Positions 55,137-64,000 of a stretch of DNA of 64,000 bases are shown here, in pieces. Each line of letters begins with the position of its first letter. Position 1 is the first letter of the stretch. A program made the position numbers and the translations under genes. The notes below the pieces were generated by a model. The model did no database searches. It saw only the letters and a list, made by a program, of their open reading frames with translations, and was not told the DNA's origin. Source of the DNA: Paramacrobiotus metropolitanus (taxonomy: Eukaryota; Tardigrada; Eutardigrada; Parachela; Macrobiotidae); the NCBI RefSeq assembly GCF_019649055.1, contig NW_026570420.1, positions 90,291 through 154,290 of the forward strand, given 5' to 3'.

Positions 55137-57466
55137 CTACTGCGCTCGCGCGATACGAGCGAATGCGCGCTGCGTAAACCAGTGGTGGTGGTGGACATGG
55201 GTGCGGACCCAGCAGTGCACCGTTATGGACCAGGGAGAGGGATAGCCCTCCTCGCGCAGGGTAAGGGTCAGCGTGCTGGAACAGAAGGGATCGGCAGCGC
55301 CCGGCGCCGACCGGTCGAAGGTGACGGAACCGTTGAGCAGATCGGGGATGTCCCCGCCCAGCAGTGCGGAAAAGGGCGCCGCCACGACGTAGTTCCCGTA
55401 GCCGTACTTCCAGAGGAAGTGCGACGCGGGCGGCGTCTGGCTGCAGTCGAAGCGGCCGCGGCACGTCATGAAGAAGCTCCCTTTGCGGACGGTCACGCTG
55501 TGCATCGGCGGCACGAAGACTTCGTCGGCGCGCAGCTTCCGCGGCGTCGGCTGCAGGTGGAAGGTGCGCACAACGCAAAGGTCACCGTCATGGCAGGGCA
55601 GGAGACACTCCACCGTCCCGCCGGAGTCGAGGCTGACTCCGCGGATAAAGAGGACAGCGGCGTTGTCGAAGTGCCTCTGCGCGTAGCTGCTGACGCCGAG
55701 GGTGGTGGTGTTCTGGTGGCGCCAGACGATCCGCTGCGCCAGTGCGGACGTGGCCACCCTGCACTCGAACCACGCCCGGTCCCCCACCTCGACAGTAACG
55801 GTATCGGGCAGTGGCTGCATCGTCGTCGTCGTCACAAGGTCCGCGGCGTCCTCCAGGGCGGAGAGGTCGACGACACGGTCAGTCTCCCAGTACGGGGCCG
55901 TCTCCACGACCTCTGCTGCCCGCCAACGCTGCACTGCAATGTTCTGGTGGCGCCAGACGATCCGCTGCGCCAGTGCGGACGTGGCCACCCTGCACTCGAA
56001 CCACGCCCGGTCCCCCACCTCGACAGTAACGGTATCGGGCAGTGGCTGCATCGTCGTCGTCGTCACAAGGTCCGCGGCGTCCTCCAGGGCGGAGAGGTCG
56101 ACGACACGGTCAGTCTCCCAGTACGGGGCCGTCTCCACGACCTCTGCTGCCCGCCAACGCTGCACTGCAATGTTCTGGTGGCGCCAGACGATCCGCTGCG
56201 CCAGTGCGGACGTGGCCACCCTGCACTCGAACCACGCCCGGTCCCCCACCTCGACAGTAACGGTATCGGGCAGTGGCTGCATCGTCGTCGTCGTCACAAG
56301 GTCCGCGGCGTCCTCCAGGGCGGAGAGGTCGACGACACGGTCAGTCTCCCAGTACGGGGCCGTCTCCACGACCTCTGCTGCCCGCCAACGCTGCACTGCA
56401 AGGCCAATCGACTTTCAGGCTTGTCCCGTAATTTTCAACCTAAGGCTACTGATGGCGCGTATTTAGCCCGAAGTTGCGCTAGGAATGCTCGCCCCTTTAC
56501 TATGTCTACCGCAGTGACAACTTGACTCCTCTCAAGATTTACTTGTTATACTTAATGATTCTCTTTAAGGGATTTGGCCCGGTACATAGCACTGAATTCG
56601 TGTACATTGACGGGATTATTCGCTTTCGCGCACTTCCAAACACTTTTTTGAATTGCTTTTCGACATTATGTAGCCAAATGTTTCGTATACAGAGGCGTGA
56701 AATCCGTTTGTTCGCGCAACATCCGGTTCGGGAGTTATAGCTATTAGAAAATTCCATAAAGTTTAAATGCATTCTGGTGCACCAAAAGTCTCATTATGGA
56801 CCGATCCCTTTCAAATTTTGCACGAAAATGCGCATACCATGAAGAGCGTTCTTACACGGATCCAGACTTCCACGATTTTTTTCGAATTTTAAAATGATTT
56901 TTAAAATTTTTGAAATTCATTTTAAAATTTGAAAAACATGCTAGAACAGTGGATCGGTGTAAGAACGATCTTCATGGTTATGTGCATTTACGCACAAAAT
57001 TTGAAAGGGATCGGTCCATAATGAGACTTTTGGTACACCTGAATGCATTTAAACTTTTTGAAAATTTGTAGCAGTCATTACTCCCGAACCGGATGTTGCG
57101 CGCGAAAACGGACTTCACGCCTCTGTATACAAGTCATTTGGCTATAAACTACCATAAAGCAATGGAAAAAAGTGTTTGGGAGTGCGCGACAGCGAAAGTT
57201 CCCGTGGATGTGCACGAATTTAATGCTATGTACCGGGCCAAATCCCTTAAACAGTAAGGAGTTTGGCGCAACCCGTGAAATTGTAGTTGGCACTGTGTTA
57301 ATGCGATGGAAATTATGGGACAAGCACGTGTCCCGGGATAATATTGGTGGCCCTGCCAGCGCTTACCCGGGTTCGGACCGGCCAGAGGGCAGCCGTCCAC
57401 ACCGTATCCCACTACACTGACCAGCACTGCCAGCAGGAGAAGGCGGTAGCGCATGCTGTGCGTCAT
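55137..57466 (-). CDS. Gene E: two-Ig-domain secreted protein with triplicated exon start
   Basis: Exon 1 is 57466-57367: ATG of MTHSMRYRLLLLAVLVSVVG, ending CCCGG before GTAAGC. The intron is 57366-56396 and contains two MITEs. Exon 2 is 56395-55137, after GGCCTTGCAG, in matching phase 1, with no stop; the spliced length is 452 codons. Exon 2 begins with three identical 77-residue units (VQRWRAAEVVETAPYWETD ... WFECRVATS ... RIVWRHQN), each holding the first half (Cys and Trp) of the first Ig-like domain. Only the third unit continues into the rest of the domain (Cys in TVECLLPC) and the second domain (SFFMTCRGRFDC, FLWKYG, VHCWVRTH). Each unit also recreates an acceptor-like ATTGCAG at its start, so splicing to the third would give a normal-length protein of about 298 residues. 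This is the best-preserved minus-strand member. Confidence 0.75.
55703..56395. repeat. Perfect 231-bp tandem triplication in gene E exon 2
   Basis: Units start (minus strand) at 56395, 56164 and 55933 and look identical by eye. The join reads CAGAACATTGCAGTGCAGCG; gene C shows CATTGCAG at its intron end, so each extra unit seems to carry the last bases of the ancestral intron. Confidence 0.9.
56419..57325. mobile_element. GCTTGTCCCGTAATTTC-family MITE in the intron of gene E
   Basis: Inverted ends lie at 57325-57303 (GCTTGTCCCATAATTTCC, minus strand) and 56436-56419 (GAAAATTACGGGACAAGC). The intron pieces outside it add up to about 61 bases, the size of the intron-like interval in gene B. 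The palindromic MITE at 56568-57247 is inserted inside it. Confidence 0.65.
56568..57247. mobile_element. Full-length palindromic MITE, copy 2
   Basis: The 680-bp element has the same ends (AGGGATTTGGCCCGG) and TA flanks (56566-56567 and 57248-57249) as 30339-31019, and is again palindromic along its whole length. It sits in the intron of gene E, inside another MITE. Confidence 0.85.
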
Positions 57467-57569
57467 CGTTCGGCTGGAGGCCTTCCACGCATCGTGCAGC
57501 GTACCTGCTCGCAAAGGCACTTCGTGCGGCGAGGTGAATGCTGTGAGGGACACATCAGTCATTTCGGTT

Positions 57570-58174
57570 GATTGAGAGTGCCGGGGGAATTCCCAATCGT
57601 TGTCTGCAGCTGCAGGAAAATGTTAAAGGTCACGCGACTAGTTAAGAACTTTAGACTGGGCTTTTTCTCGTATCACCAGTTTAACAAATTACAGTACTTT
57701 CATTTATTTTAATTTTCATTCTGATTTCCTGAGCCGGAGAGGCACCTCCCCACCACCAACCTAAGCGGTGACATTGCGACTTAGCGGCTGATTCAAAGAG
57801 TGAGTCTCAGATTCGAAGCGCATCTCGCTGATTTTACGGTTGCTCAGCCGCACGAGGTGGCTGTATGCAGTGGCCGGCCACGCCTACAGTTACGGCACGC
57901 GAAGCTACCTTGCGAGGTGAAGTTGCTGTATCGCAACTAGCTTTGCTTTAAATCAACTAGCTTTGCTCTTTAAATTTTGGGACGAGACCACCCTTACGGT
58001 CTCGTCCCGAAATGCAGCGACGGTGTTTAGAGCCCACATGGTCAGTGGTGGCTTTGTCTTCAATGGCGTCGTTTTGCGTAGCGGTCTCGCAAAGGTGCAT
58101 GGACGTATCAGCAGCCCCACTGTGCTTGTTAAAGAGCTGTATCCTTGGTTGTGTGGTTTCGCTATTTGGACGTA
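57570..58174. other. Interval without a supported gene; upstream side of gene E
   Basis: The promoter of gene E should lie near 57570-57700 on the minus strand, but no TATA-like element is clear. A perfect hairpin GGGACGAGACC ... GGTCTCGTCCC lies at 57980-58008. Confidence 0.4.
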
Positions 58175-60323
58175 CAGTGAAACCTCTGAAATACGTGCAC
58201 TTCCGTACAGAAAATTTCGTACGTAATTCAGGGGTGCACGGAATTCAAATTAGCTACCCCCAGCCCCCTGGGGGTGAATGCACACTTAGGGGCACTGCCC
58301 CACTACGAAATGCTGTGCAAAACCCTAAAAATACACGTAATTTAGTTGTTTTCATACAAAACTGCATGAATTTGTGTGCATGTACAACAGTACACAGACA
58401 AAAACAATTCTCTTGCACACATTTCAACCGAAAATATTATTAAAATCTAACTCGGGATACAAAAAGCTAGTGATTGCGATTAAGCTCTCCTTATTTCTTT
58501 GATTTTCACAACTTTCCCAATAGAAAGTTTAAAATCTTCAGTTCTGAAGCAGCGGTGTACGCATTCACGAGGTGACTGCGTACAGTTAAATTCCTATGCG
58601 GTACGGAGAATTGCTGTACGACCCAGAAATTGTTTTGGAAGATTTGATCACTGTACAAAACGAAGCCTCCAAACTCGGCCTGGAACTTAATTTTGCCAAG
58701 TGCGAGCTGTTTGTGTATGGCGGTACCGAAGAAGAACGACTGAGGATCTATGATCGTTTTAATGCGGTTGCACCCGGAATTCAACTGGTAACCCCAGAGA
58801 CACTCGAATTGCTTGGCGCTCCTCTCACTGACTGGTCTATTGAGCGTGCCCTGGACTGTAAAATCAGTCAAGTTAAGAAACTGACAGAATCTTTGGGTGT
58901 TTTGCCGGCACATCAGTCTCTATTCTTACTCAGAAACAGCATGTCCCTGCCACGTCTCATGTACATTCTCAGAGCGGCGCCCTGCTACAAATACCCAGAG
59001 AAGCTCAGAGAATTTGACGATTTGATAAAGTCTAAGGCCGAGGAAATCACAAACGTCAAGATGGACGATGTTACATACAGGCAAGCTTCTCTGCCGGTGA
59101 AATCAGGTGGGCTAGGTTTACCAAAAGCGGAAGAAATTGCAGCCCCAGCACATCTGTCTTCACTTTATGCGACTGACGAGCTGGTCAGTAGTATTGTGCC
59201 CGAGGACTGCCCTGATGACCGGATCGAAGTCGAGTTTCGCTGGGAAGAATTAACTGGAAAATCAGCCCCTGCTAAAGAAGACCGAAGCAATCAACGCCTG
59301 TGGTCGAACATGCTGACTATCAGGAAGCTGGAAGCCTTAAAGGAGGATGCCGACGTTATCGCCTCTGCTCGCTTGTTGGCCGCCTCTACTAAGAATGCCA
59401 GTGCCTGGTTGTTTGCTTTGCCGGTTGCTAGCCTTGGCACACTGTTGGACGACGCTGCGGTACGAATCGCTGTTGCTTTACGATTGGGAGTCCAGATCTG
59501 TAAGCAACACAAATGCCGTTGCGGGGAAATGGTTGATGCTCTAGGTTTGCATGGTTTGTCATGTTCGAAAAGTCAAGGGAGATTCAGGCGACACGCAAGT
59601 TTGAATAGCCTTATTCAACGCAGCTTGGGATCAGCAAAAGTGCCTTCTATTCTGGAGCCACCTGGATTGAGCAGGTTAGATGGGAAGCGGCCGGACGGTT
59701 TATCTCTTTTCCCTTGGAAGAACGGCCTCCCATTGATTTGGGATGTTACAGTGTGCGATACATTCGCTATATAGTACATTGCCGGCTCATCGGAGGAAGC
59801 GGGATCGGCAGCAGAAGACGCGGAAGAGCAAAAGAGGAACAACTACAGGGAACTGACTGATCGCTATTTTCTCCAACCAGTTTCCTTTGAGACTACGGGA
59901 ACTTGTAGCGCCAGTACCCGTCAGTTCATCAGTGAAGTCGGCCGACGCATAGAGAAGCGCGCGCTACCGAGTTTTTGTGGCAGCGTATAAGCGTCGAAAT
60001 TCAGCGCGGAAATGCCGCATCTGTTCTGGGTACTGTTGGTTGTTCAAAAGAACTGGAAGAGTTGTTCCATTTGTTTTAGCTATTCAATATTTGAGTTTTA
60101 AGTGTAAAACGGCATTTTGCTTGTACATGTTGAAATCAATAAAGAAGAATCTTAACCAAAAAAAAAATTGCTGTACGTGTACGCAACGCTGAGGTGTACG
60201 TACGTAGAGATTCCCCCCTGTACTCTAGTATACGGCGAAATTCGGTAAACAGCATTTCTCGTACGTAATATCTACAGAAGGGTGTACGTTTCTTGGCGGT
60301 GTACGTACGATGAGGTTTCACTG
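58175..60323. mobile_element. CAGTGAAACCTC-family MITE split by a non-LTR insert
   Basis: The left end CAGTGAAACCTC (58175) and the right end GAGGTTTCACTG (ending 60323) form short inverted ends like those at 52077-52583, and the interior shares the GC-rich CCCCCTGGGGG patch. The left end is preceded by TA; the right flank is GTA, so the TA is one base off. Without the inserted 1.5 kb the element would be about 590 bp. Confidence 0.6.
58621..60165 (+). mobile_element. 5'-truncated RLE-type non-LTR retrotransposon, copy 4, with target duplication and poly(A)
   Basis: The insert is flanked by AATTGCTGTACG (58609-58620 and 60166-60177) and ends in AATAAAG ... CC-A9, direct marks of target-primed reverse transcription. 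Coding starts PEIVLEDLITVQNEASKLGL, just after where the YxDD active site would be, and runs through the thumb-like region to CRCGEMVDALGLHGLSC (a C-x-C-x7-H-x4-C motif), RRHASLN, GKRPDG and LIWDVTVCDT. A TAG at 59772-59774 and a later frame change before the SVEIQRGNAASVLGT tail break it. The CCHC, R-H and R-P-D motifs are those of restriction-like-endonuclease elements (R2-like group). It is dead on arrival but little decayed. Confidence 0.85.
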
Positions 60324-60547
60324 GTATCGGGAACAAGCGTCATCGGTAAGGACAACACTTTTACGACAACGCTCTGACTTTTACAATTTCGATAAGGACA
60401 AAACTTGACGGTTTCCGCGATCAGTTTACCAGCAGATAGTAAATATACCGTTTATACGTTATCAAAATTGCACGTACGCAGTGCAGTGCATGACAATTTT
60501 TTAGGAAGCACTGCAGTTCATTTTTTTCTGCGGTGTTTATAATTCAG

Positions 60548-60737
60548 ATATGATGTATCTGTACGCCTACAGGCTACAGGCAAGTCATTGCGAATGCCTC
60601 ATTGAACGATACGGGTATGAACCTTCGAAGACAGAGATCGCAGTTTCCTTGGGATTTTTTTTGCATCCAAATGTGGATGGACAGTACAACATTCCAATGG
60701 AAACTGTTATAAACGGCATGGTTCAACCAGCCGCCAG
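60548..60737 (+). CDS. Candidate internal exon of an unrecognised gene
   Basis: A 190-bp open segment is bounded by a pyrimidine-rich acceptor (TTTTTTTCTGCGGTGTTTATAATTCAG read in pieces, AG at 60546-60547) and a good donor (CAG followed by GTAAAG at 60738). One frame has no stop and reads a balanced composition (YGYEPSKTEIAVSLGFFLHP, then NVDGQYNIPMETVINGMV). I do not recognise the family. No neighbouring exon was found; the satellite array begins about 270 bp downstream, so the gene may be broken. Confidence 0.35.
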
Positions 60738-61010
60738 GTAAAGCACATATTTTTCACTTACTTTAACAGAAATTTTTTTATGAAAAAACTAGCTTGTCTA
60801 AGTGAATAGCTAAAATCGGTTCAAATGTGTTATAACCGTTTCCAGCATTAAAACCCATTGTTATCCTGACATTGTTACGGGCACGGTGTAAATGGTGGAA
60901 GTGGCACCTGCCACTGGCAACTGCCCCTGGCAGTGGCAGCTTACTGGCAAGCGGTAAAACATGGCAATTGGCAAAATGAAAAAATACCATGTTTCCTAAT
61001 TGCACTTATT

Positions 61011-64000
61011 GGGAAACACTAATAAAAAATGGGAAAAATATAGTCAATTCGAGAAAGATTGCTGAAAAATTGCGAAAAAACGAGAAATATGTTTGAGCAA
61101 CCCATCGCAGCACTTTTGGGAAACACTCTTAAAAAATGGAAAAATATAGTCAAATCGAGAAAGATTGCTGTAAAATTGCGAAAAAACGAGCAATATTTTC
61201 GAGAAACACAGCGCAGTACTTTTGGGAAACACTCTTAAAAAATGGGAAAAATATTGTCAAATCGGGAAAGATTGCAATAAAATGCGAAAAAACGAGAAAT
61301 ATGCTCGAGCGAAACAGCGCAGCACTTTTGAGAAACACTCTTAAAAAACGGGAAAAATATAGTCAAATCGGGAAAGATTGCAGTAAAATGCGAAAAAACG
61401 AGAAATATGTTTGAGCAACCCAGCGCAGCAATTTTGGGAAACACTCTTAAAAAACGGTGAAAATATAGTCAAATTGGGGAAGATTGCAGTAAAATGCGAA
61501 AAAACGAGAAATATGTTCGAGCAACCCAGCGCAGCAATTTTGGGAAACACTCTTAAAAAATGGGAAAAATATAGTCAAATCAGGAAAGATTGCAGTAAAA
61601 TGCGAAAAAACGAGAAATATGTTCGAGCAACCCAGCGCAGCACTTTTGGGAAACAGTCTTAAAAAATGGGAAAAATATAGTCATATCGGGAAAGATTGCA
61701 GTAAAATGCGAAAATACGAGAAATATGTTCGAGCAAAACAGCGCAGCACTTTTGGGAAACATTCTTAAAAAATGGGAAAAATATAGTCAAATCGGGAAAG
61801 ATTGCAGTAAAATGCGAAAAAACGTGAAATATGTTTGAGCAGCCCAGCGCAGCACTTTTGGGAAACACTCTTAAAAAATGGGAAAAATATAGTCAAATCG
61901 AGAAAGATTGCTGTAAAATTGCAAAAAAACGAGAAATATTTTCGAGAAACACAGCGCAGCACTTTTGGGAAACACTCTTAAAAAATGGGAAAAATATAGT
62001 CAAATCGGGAAAGATTGCAGTAAAATGCGAAAAAACGAGAAATATGTTCGAGCAACCCAGCGCAGCAATTTTGGGAAACACTCTTAAAAAATGGGAAAAA
62101 TATAGTCAAATCAGGAAAGATTGCAGTAAAATGCGAAAAAACGAGAAATATGTTCGAGCAACCCAGCGCAGCAATTTTGGGAAACACTCTTAAAAAATGG
62201 GAAAAATATAGTCAAATCAGGAAAGATTGCAGTAAAATGCGAAAAAACGAGAAATATGTTCGAGCAACCCAGCGCAGCAATTTTGGGAAACACTCTTAAA
62301 AATGGAAAAATATAGTCAAATCGAGAAAGATTGCTGTAAAATTGCGAAAAAACGAGAAATATGTTCGAAACACAGCAGCACTTTTGGGAAACACTCTTAA
62401 AAAATGGGAAAAATATAGTCAAATCGGGAAAGATTGCAGTAAAATGCGAAAAAACGAGAAATATGTTCGAGCAAAACAGCGCAGCACTTTTGGGAAACAC
62501 TCTTAAAAAACGGGAAAAATATAGTCAAATCGGGAAAGATTGCAGTAAAATGCGAAAAAACGAGAAATATGTTCGAGCAACCCAGCGCAGCAATTTTGGA
62601 AACACTATTAAAAAATGGGAAAAATATAGTCAAATCAGGAAGATTGCGGTAAAGTGCAAAAAACGAGAAATATGTTCGAGCAACCCAGCGCAGCAATTTT
62701 GGGAAACACTCTTAAAAATGGGAAAAATATAGTCAAATCAGGAAAGATTGCAGTAAAATGCGAAAAAACGAGAAATATGTTCGAGCAACCCAGCGCAGCA
62801 CTTTTGGGAAACACTCTTAAAAAATGGGAAAAATATAGTCAAATCGGGAAAGATTGCAGTAAAATGCGAAAAAACGAGAAATATGTTCGAGCAAAACAGC
62901 GCAGCACTTTTGGGAAACACTCTTAAAAAATGGGAAAAATATAGTCAAATCGGGAAAGATTGCAGTAAAATGCGAAAAAACGAGAAATATGTTTGAGCAA
63001 CCCAGCGCAGCACTTTTGGGAAACACTCTTAAAAAATGGGAAAAATATAGTCAAATCGAGAAAGATTGCTGTAAAATTGCAAAAAACGAGAAATATTTTC
63101 GAAACCCAGCGCAGCACTTTGGGAAACACTCTTAAAAAATGGGAAAAATATAGTCAAATCGAGAAAGATTGCAGTAAAATGCGAAAAAACGAGAAATATG
63201 TTCGAGCAACCCAGCGCAGCAATTTTGGGAAACACTCTTAAAAAATGGGAAAAATATAGTCAAATCAGGAAAGATTGCAGTAAAATGCGAAAAAACGAGA
63301 AATATGTTCGAAACAGCGCAGCAATTTTGGGAAACACTCTTAAAAATGGGAAAAATATAGTCAAATCAGGAAAGATTGCAGTAAAATTGCGAAAAAACGA
63401 GAAATATGTTCGAGCAACCCAGCACCTTTTGGGAAACACTCTTAAAAATGGGAAAAATATAGTCAAATCGGGAAAGATTGCAGTAAAATGCGAAAATACG
63501 AGAAATATGTTCGAGCAAAACAGCGCAGCACTTTTGGGAAACATTCTTAAAAAATGGGAAAAATATAGTCAAATCGGGAAAGATTGCAGTAAAATGCGAA
63601 AAAACGAGAAATATGTTCGAGCAACCCAGCGCAGCACTTTTGGGAAACACTCAAAAAAATGGGAAAAATATAGTCAAATCGAGAAAGATTGCTGTAAAAT
63701 TGCAAAAAAAGAGCAATATTTTCGAGAAACACAGCGCAGCACTTTTGGGAAACACTCTTAAAAAATGGGAAAAATATAGTCAAATCGGGAAAGATTGCAG
63801 TAAAATGCGAAAATACGAGAAATATGTTCGAGCAAAACAGCGCAGCACTTTTAGGAAACATTCTTAAAAAATGGGAAAAATATAGTCAAATTGGGAAAGA
63901 TTGCAGTAAAATGCGAAAAAACGAGAAATATGTTTGAGCAACCCAACGCAGCACTTTTGGGAAACACTCTTAAAAAATGGAAAACTATAGTCAAATCGAG
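61011..64000. repeat. 106-bp satellite array, about 28 units, continuing past the window
   Basis: Units of GGGAAACACTCTTAAAAAAT ... CCAGCGCAGCACTTTTG repeat every 106 bp (for example AAACACTCTT at 61121, 61227 and 61333). Units differ mainly in two places: GATTGCAGTAAAATGC versus GATTGCTGTAAAATTGC, and GAGCAACCCAGC versus GAGCAAAACAGC versus GAGAAACACAGC. Open frames on both strands are artefacts of the repeat. It is typical of pericentromeric or heterochromatic satellite. Confidence 0.95.

Noticed and set aside
55083-56525. 480-codon plus-strand open frame over gene E
   Set aside because: It is the antisense shadow of exon 2; the repeat keeps it open by copying the same stretch three times. 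The minus frame has Ig motifs, splice sites and paralogues.
57149-57360. Continuation of the gene E signal exon past GPNPG as one 137-codon frame
   Set aside because: The reading after the donor GTAAGC is intron and MITE sequence; genes C and D diverge there while the donor is conserved.
61136-63867. Many 60-190 codon open frames on both strands
   Set aside because: All arise from the 106-bp satellite, whose unit lacks stops in some frames. The period is not a multiple of three and there is no coding signature.
61011-64000. CRISPR-like regular repeats
   Set aside because: The repeat is a contiguous 106-bp satellite without spacers, and the window is eukaryotic.

Overview
The window is eukaryotic nuclear DNA, almost certainly from an invertebrate animal. 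It has spliceosomal introns with GTAAG donors and pyrimidine-rich AG acceptors, secreted immunoglobulin-domain proteins, a rhodopsin-like receptor remnant, polyadenylated non-LTR retrotransposon inserts, LTR elements, several MITE families, tRNA-like Pol III units and a 106-bp satellite. I see no operons, ribosome binding sites or other bacterial features. The species cannot be fixed from sequence alone; a small-genome invertebrate with short introns (such as a tardigrade) would fit, but that is only an impression.

The host-gene theme is a local family of secreted proteins with two Ig-like domains. A first exon encodes a signal peptide and ends in a conserved G-P/S-N/P-P-G block. A phase-1 intron follows, then one large exon carries two C...W...C domains. 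I find gene A (4660-5525, + strand, first exon not found), gene B (11390-10422, -), gene C (41958-38436, -, with a nonsense codon), a broken first exon D (about 53.2 kb) with several second-domain scraps between 45.8 and 54.2 kb, and gene E (57466-55137, -), whose second exon begins with a perfect 231-bp in-frame triplication. A separate decayed Ig receptor-like gene lies at 32.4-37.4 kb on the + strand; four pieces of it sit beside inverted copies of themselves. A broken GPCR lies at 7.2-8.2 kb, and a trypsin-inhibitor-like cysteine-rich exon near 44.9 kb.

Mobile DNA fills much of the rest. 1-3.9 kb is a decayed copy, and 12.75-20.5 kb a much better copy, of a gag-protease LTR-type element on the minus strand. 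Its 1226-residue Gag has a myristoylation-like start, a 300-residue coiled coil, budding-like motifs and a capsid-like domain; reverse transcriptase and integrase are missing. At 46070-48145 lies a complete 2.08-kb gag-only LTR retrotransposon (99-bp LTRs, 5-bp target duplication, PPT, candidate PBS) with a tRNA-like gene inside its gag. It sits inside a truncated non-LTR insert, which itself sits inside an Ig pseudogene. Related restriction-like-endonuclease non-LTR fragments occur at 40272-41400, 58621-60165 and about 54.3 kb, the first two with clear target-site duplications. MITEs include a 680-bp full palindrome (30.3 and 56.6 kb), a CAGTGAAACTC family (52.1 and 58.2-60.3 kb), a GCTTGTCCCGTAATTTC family inside the Ig introns, and a 604-bp element with 28-bp inverted ends. 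The window ends in about 3 kb of a 106-bp satellite that continues beyond the edge.

The long stretches at 8.4-10.4, 20.5-32.4, 35.3-38.4, 42.4-44.2 and 48.6-50.5 kb hold no gene I can support, only scattered repeats and palindromes.
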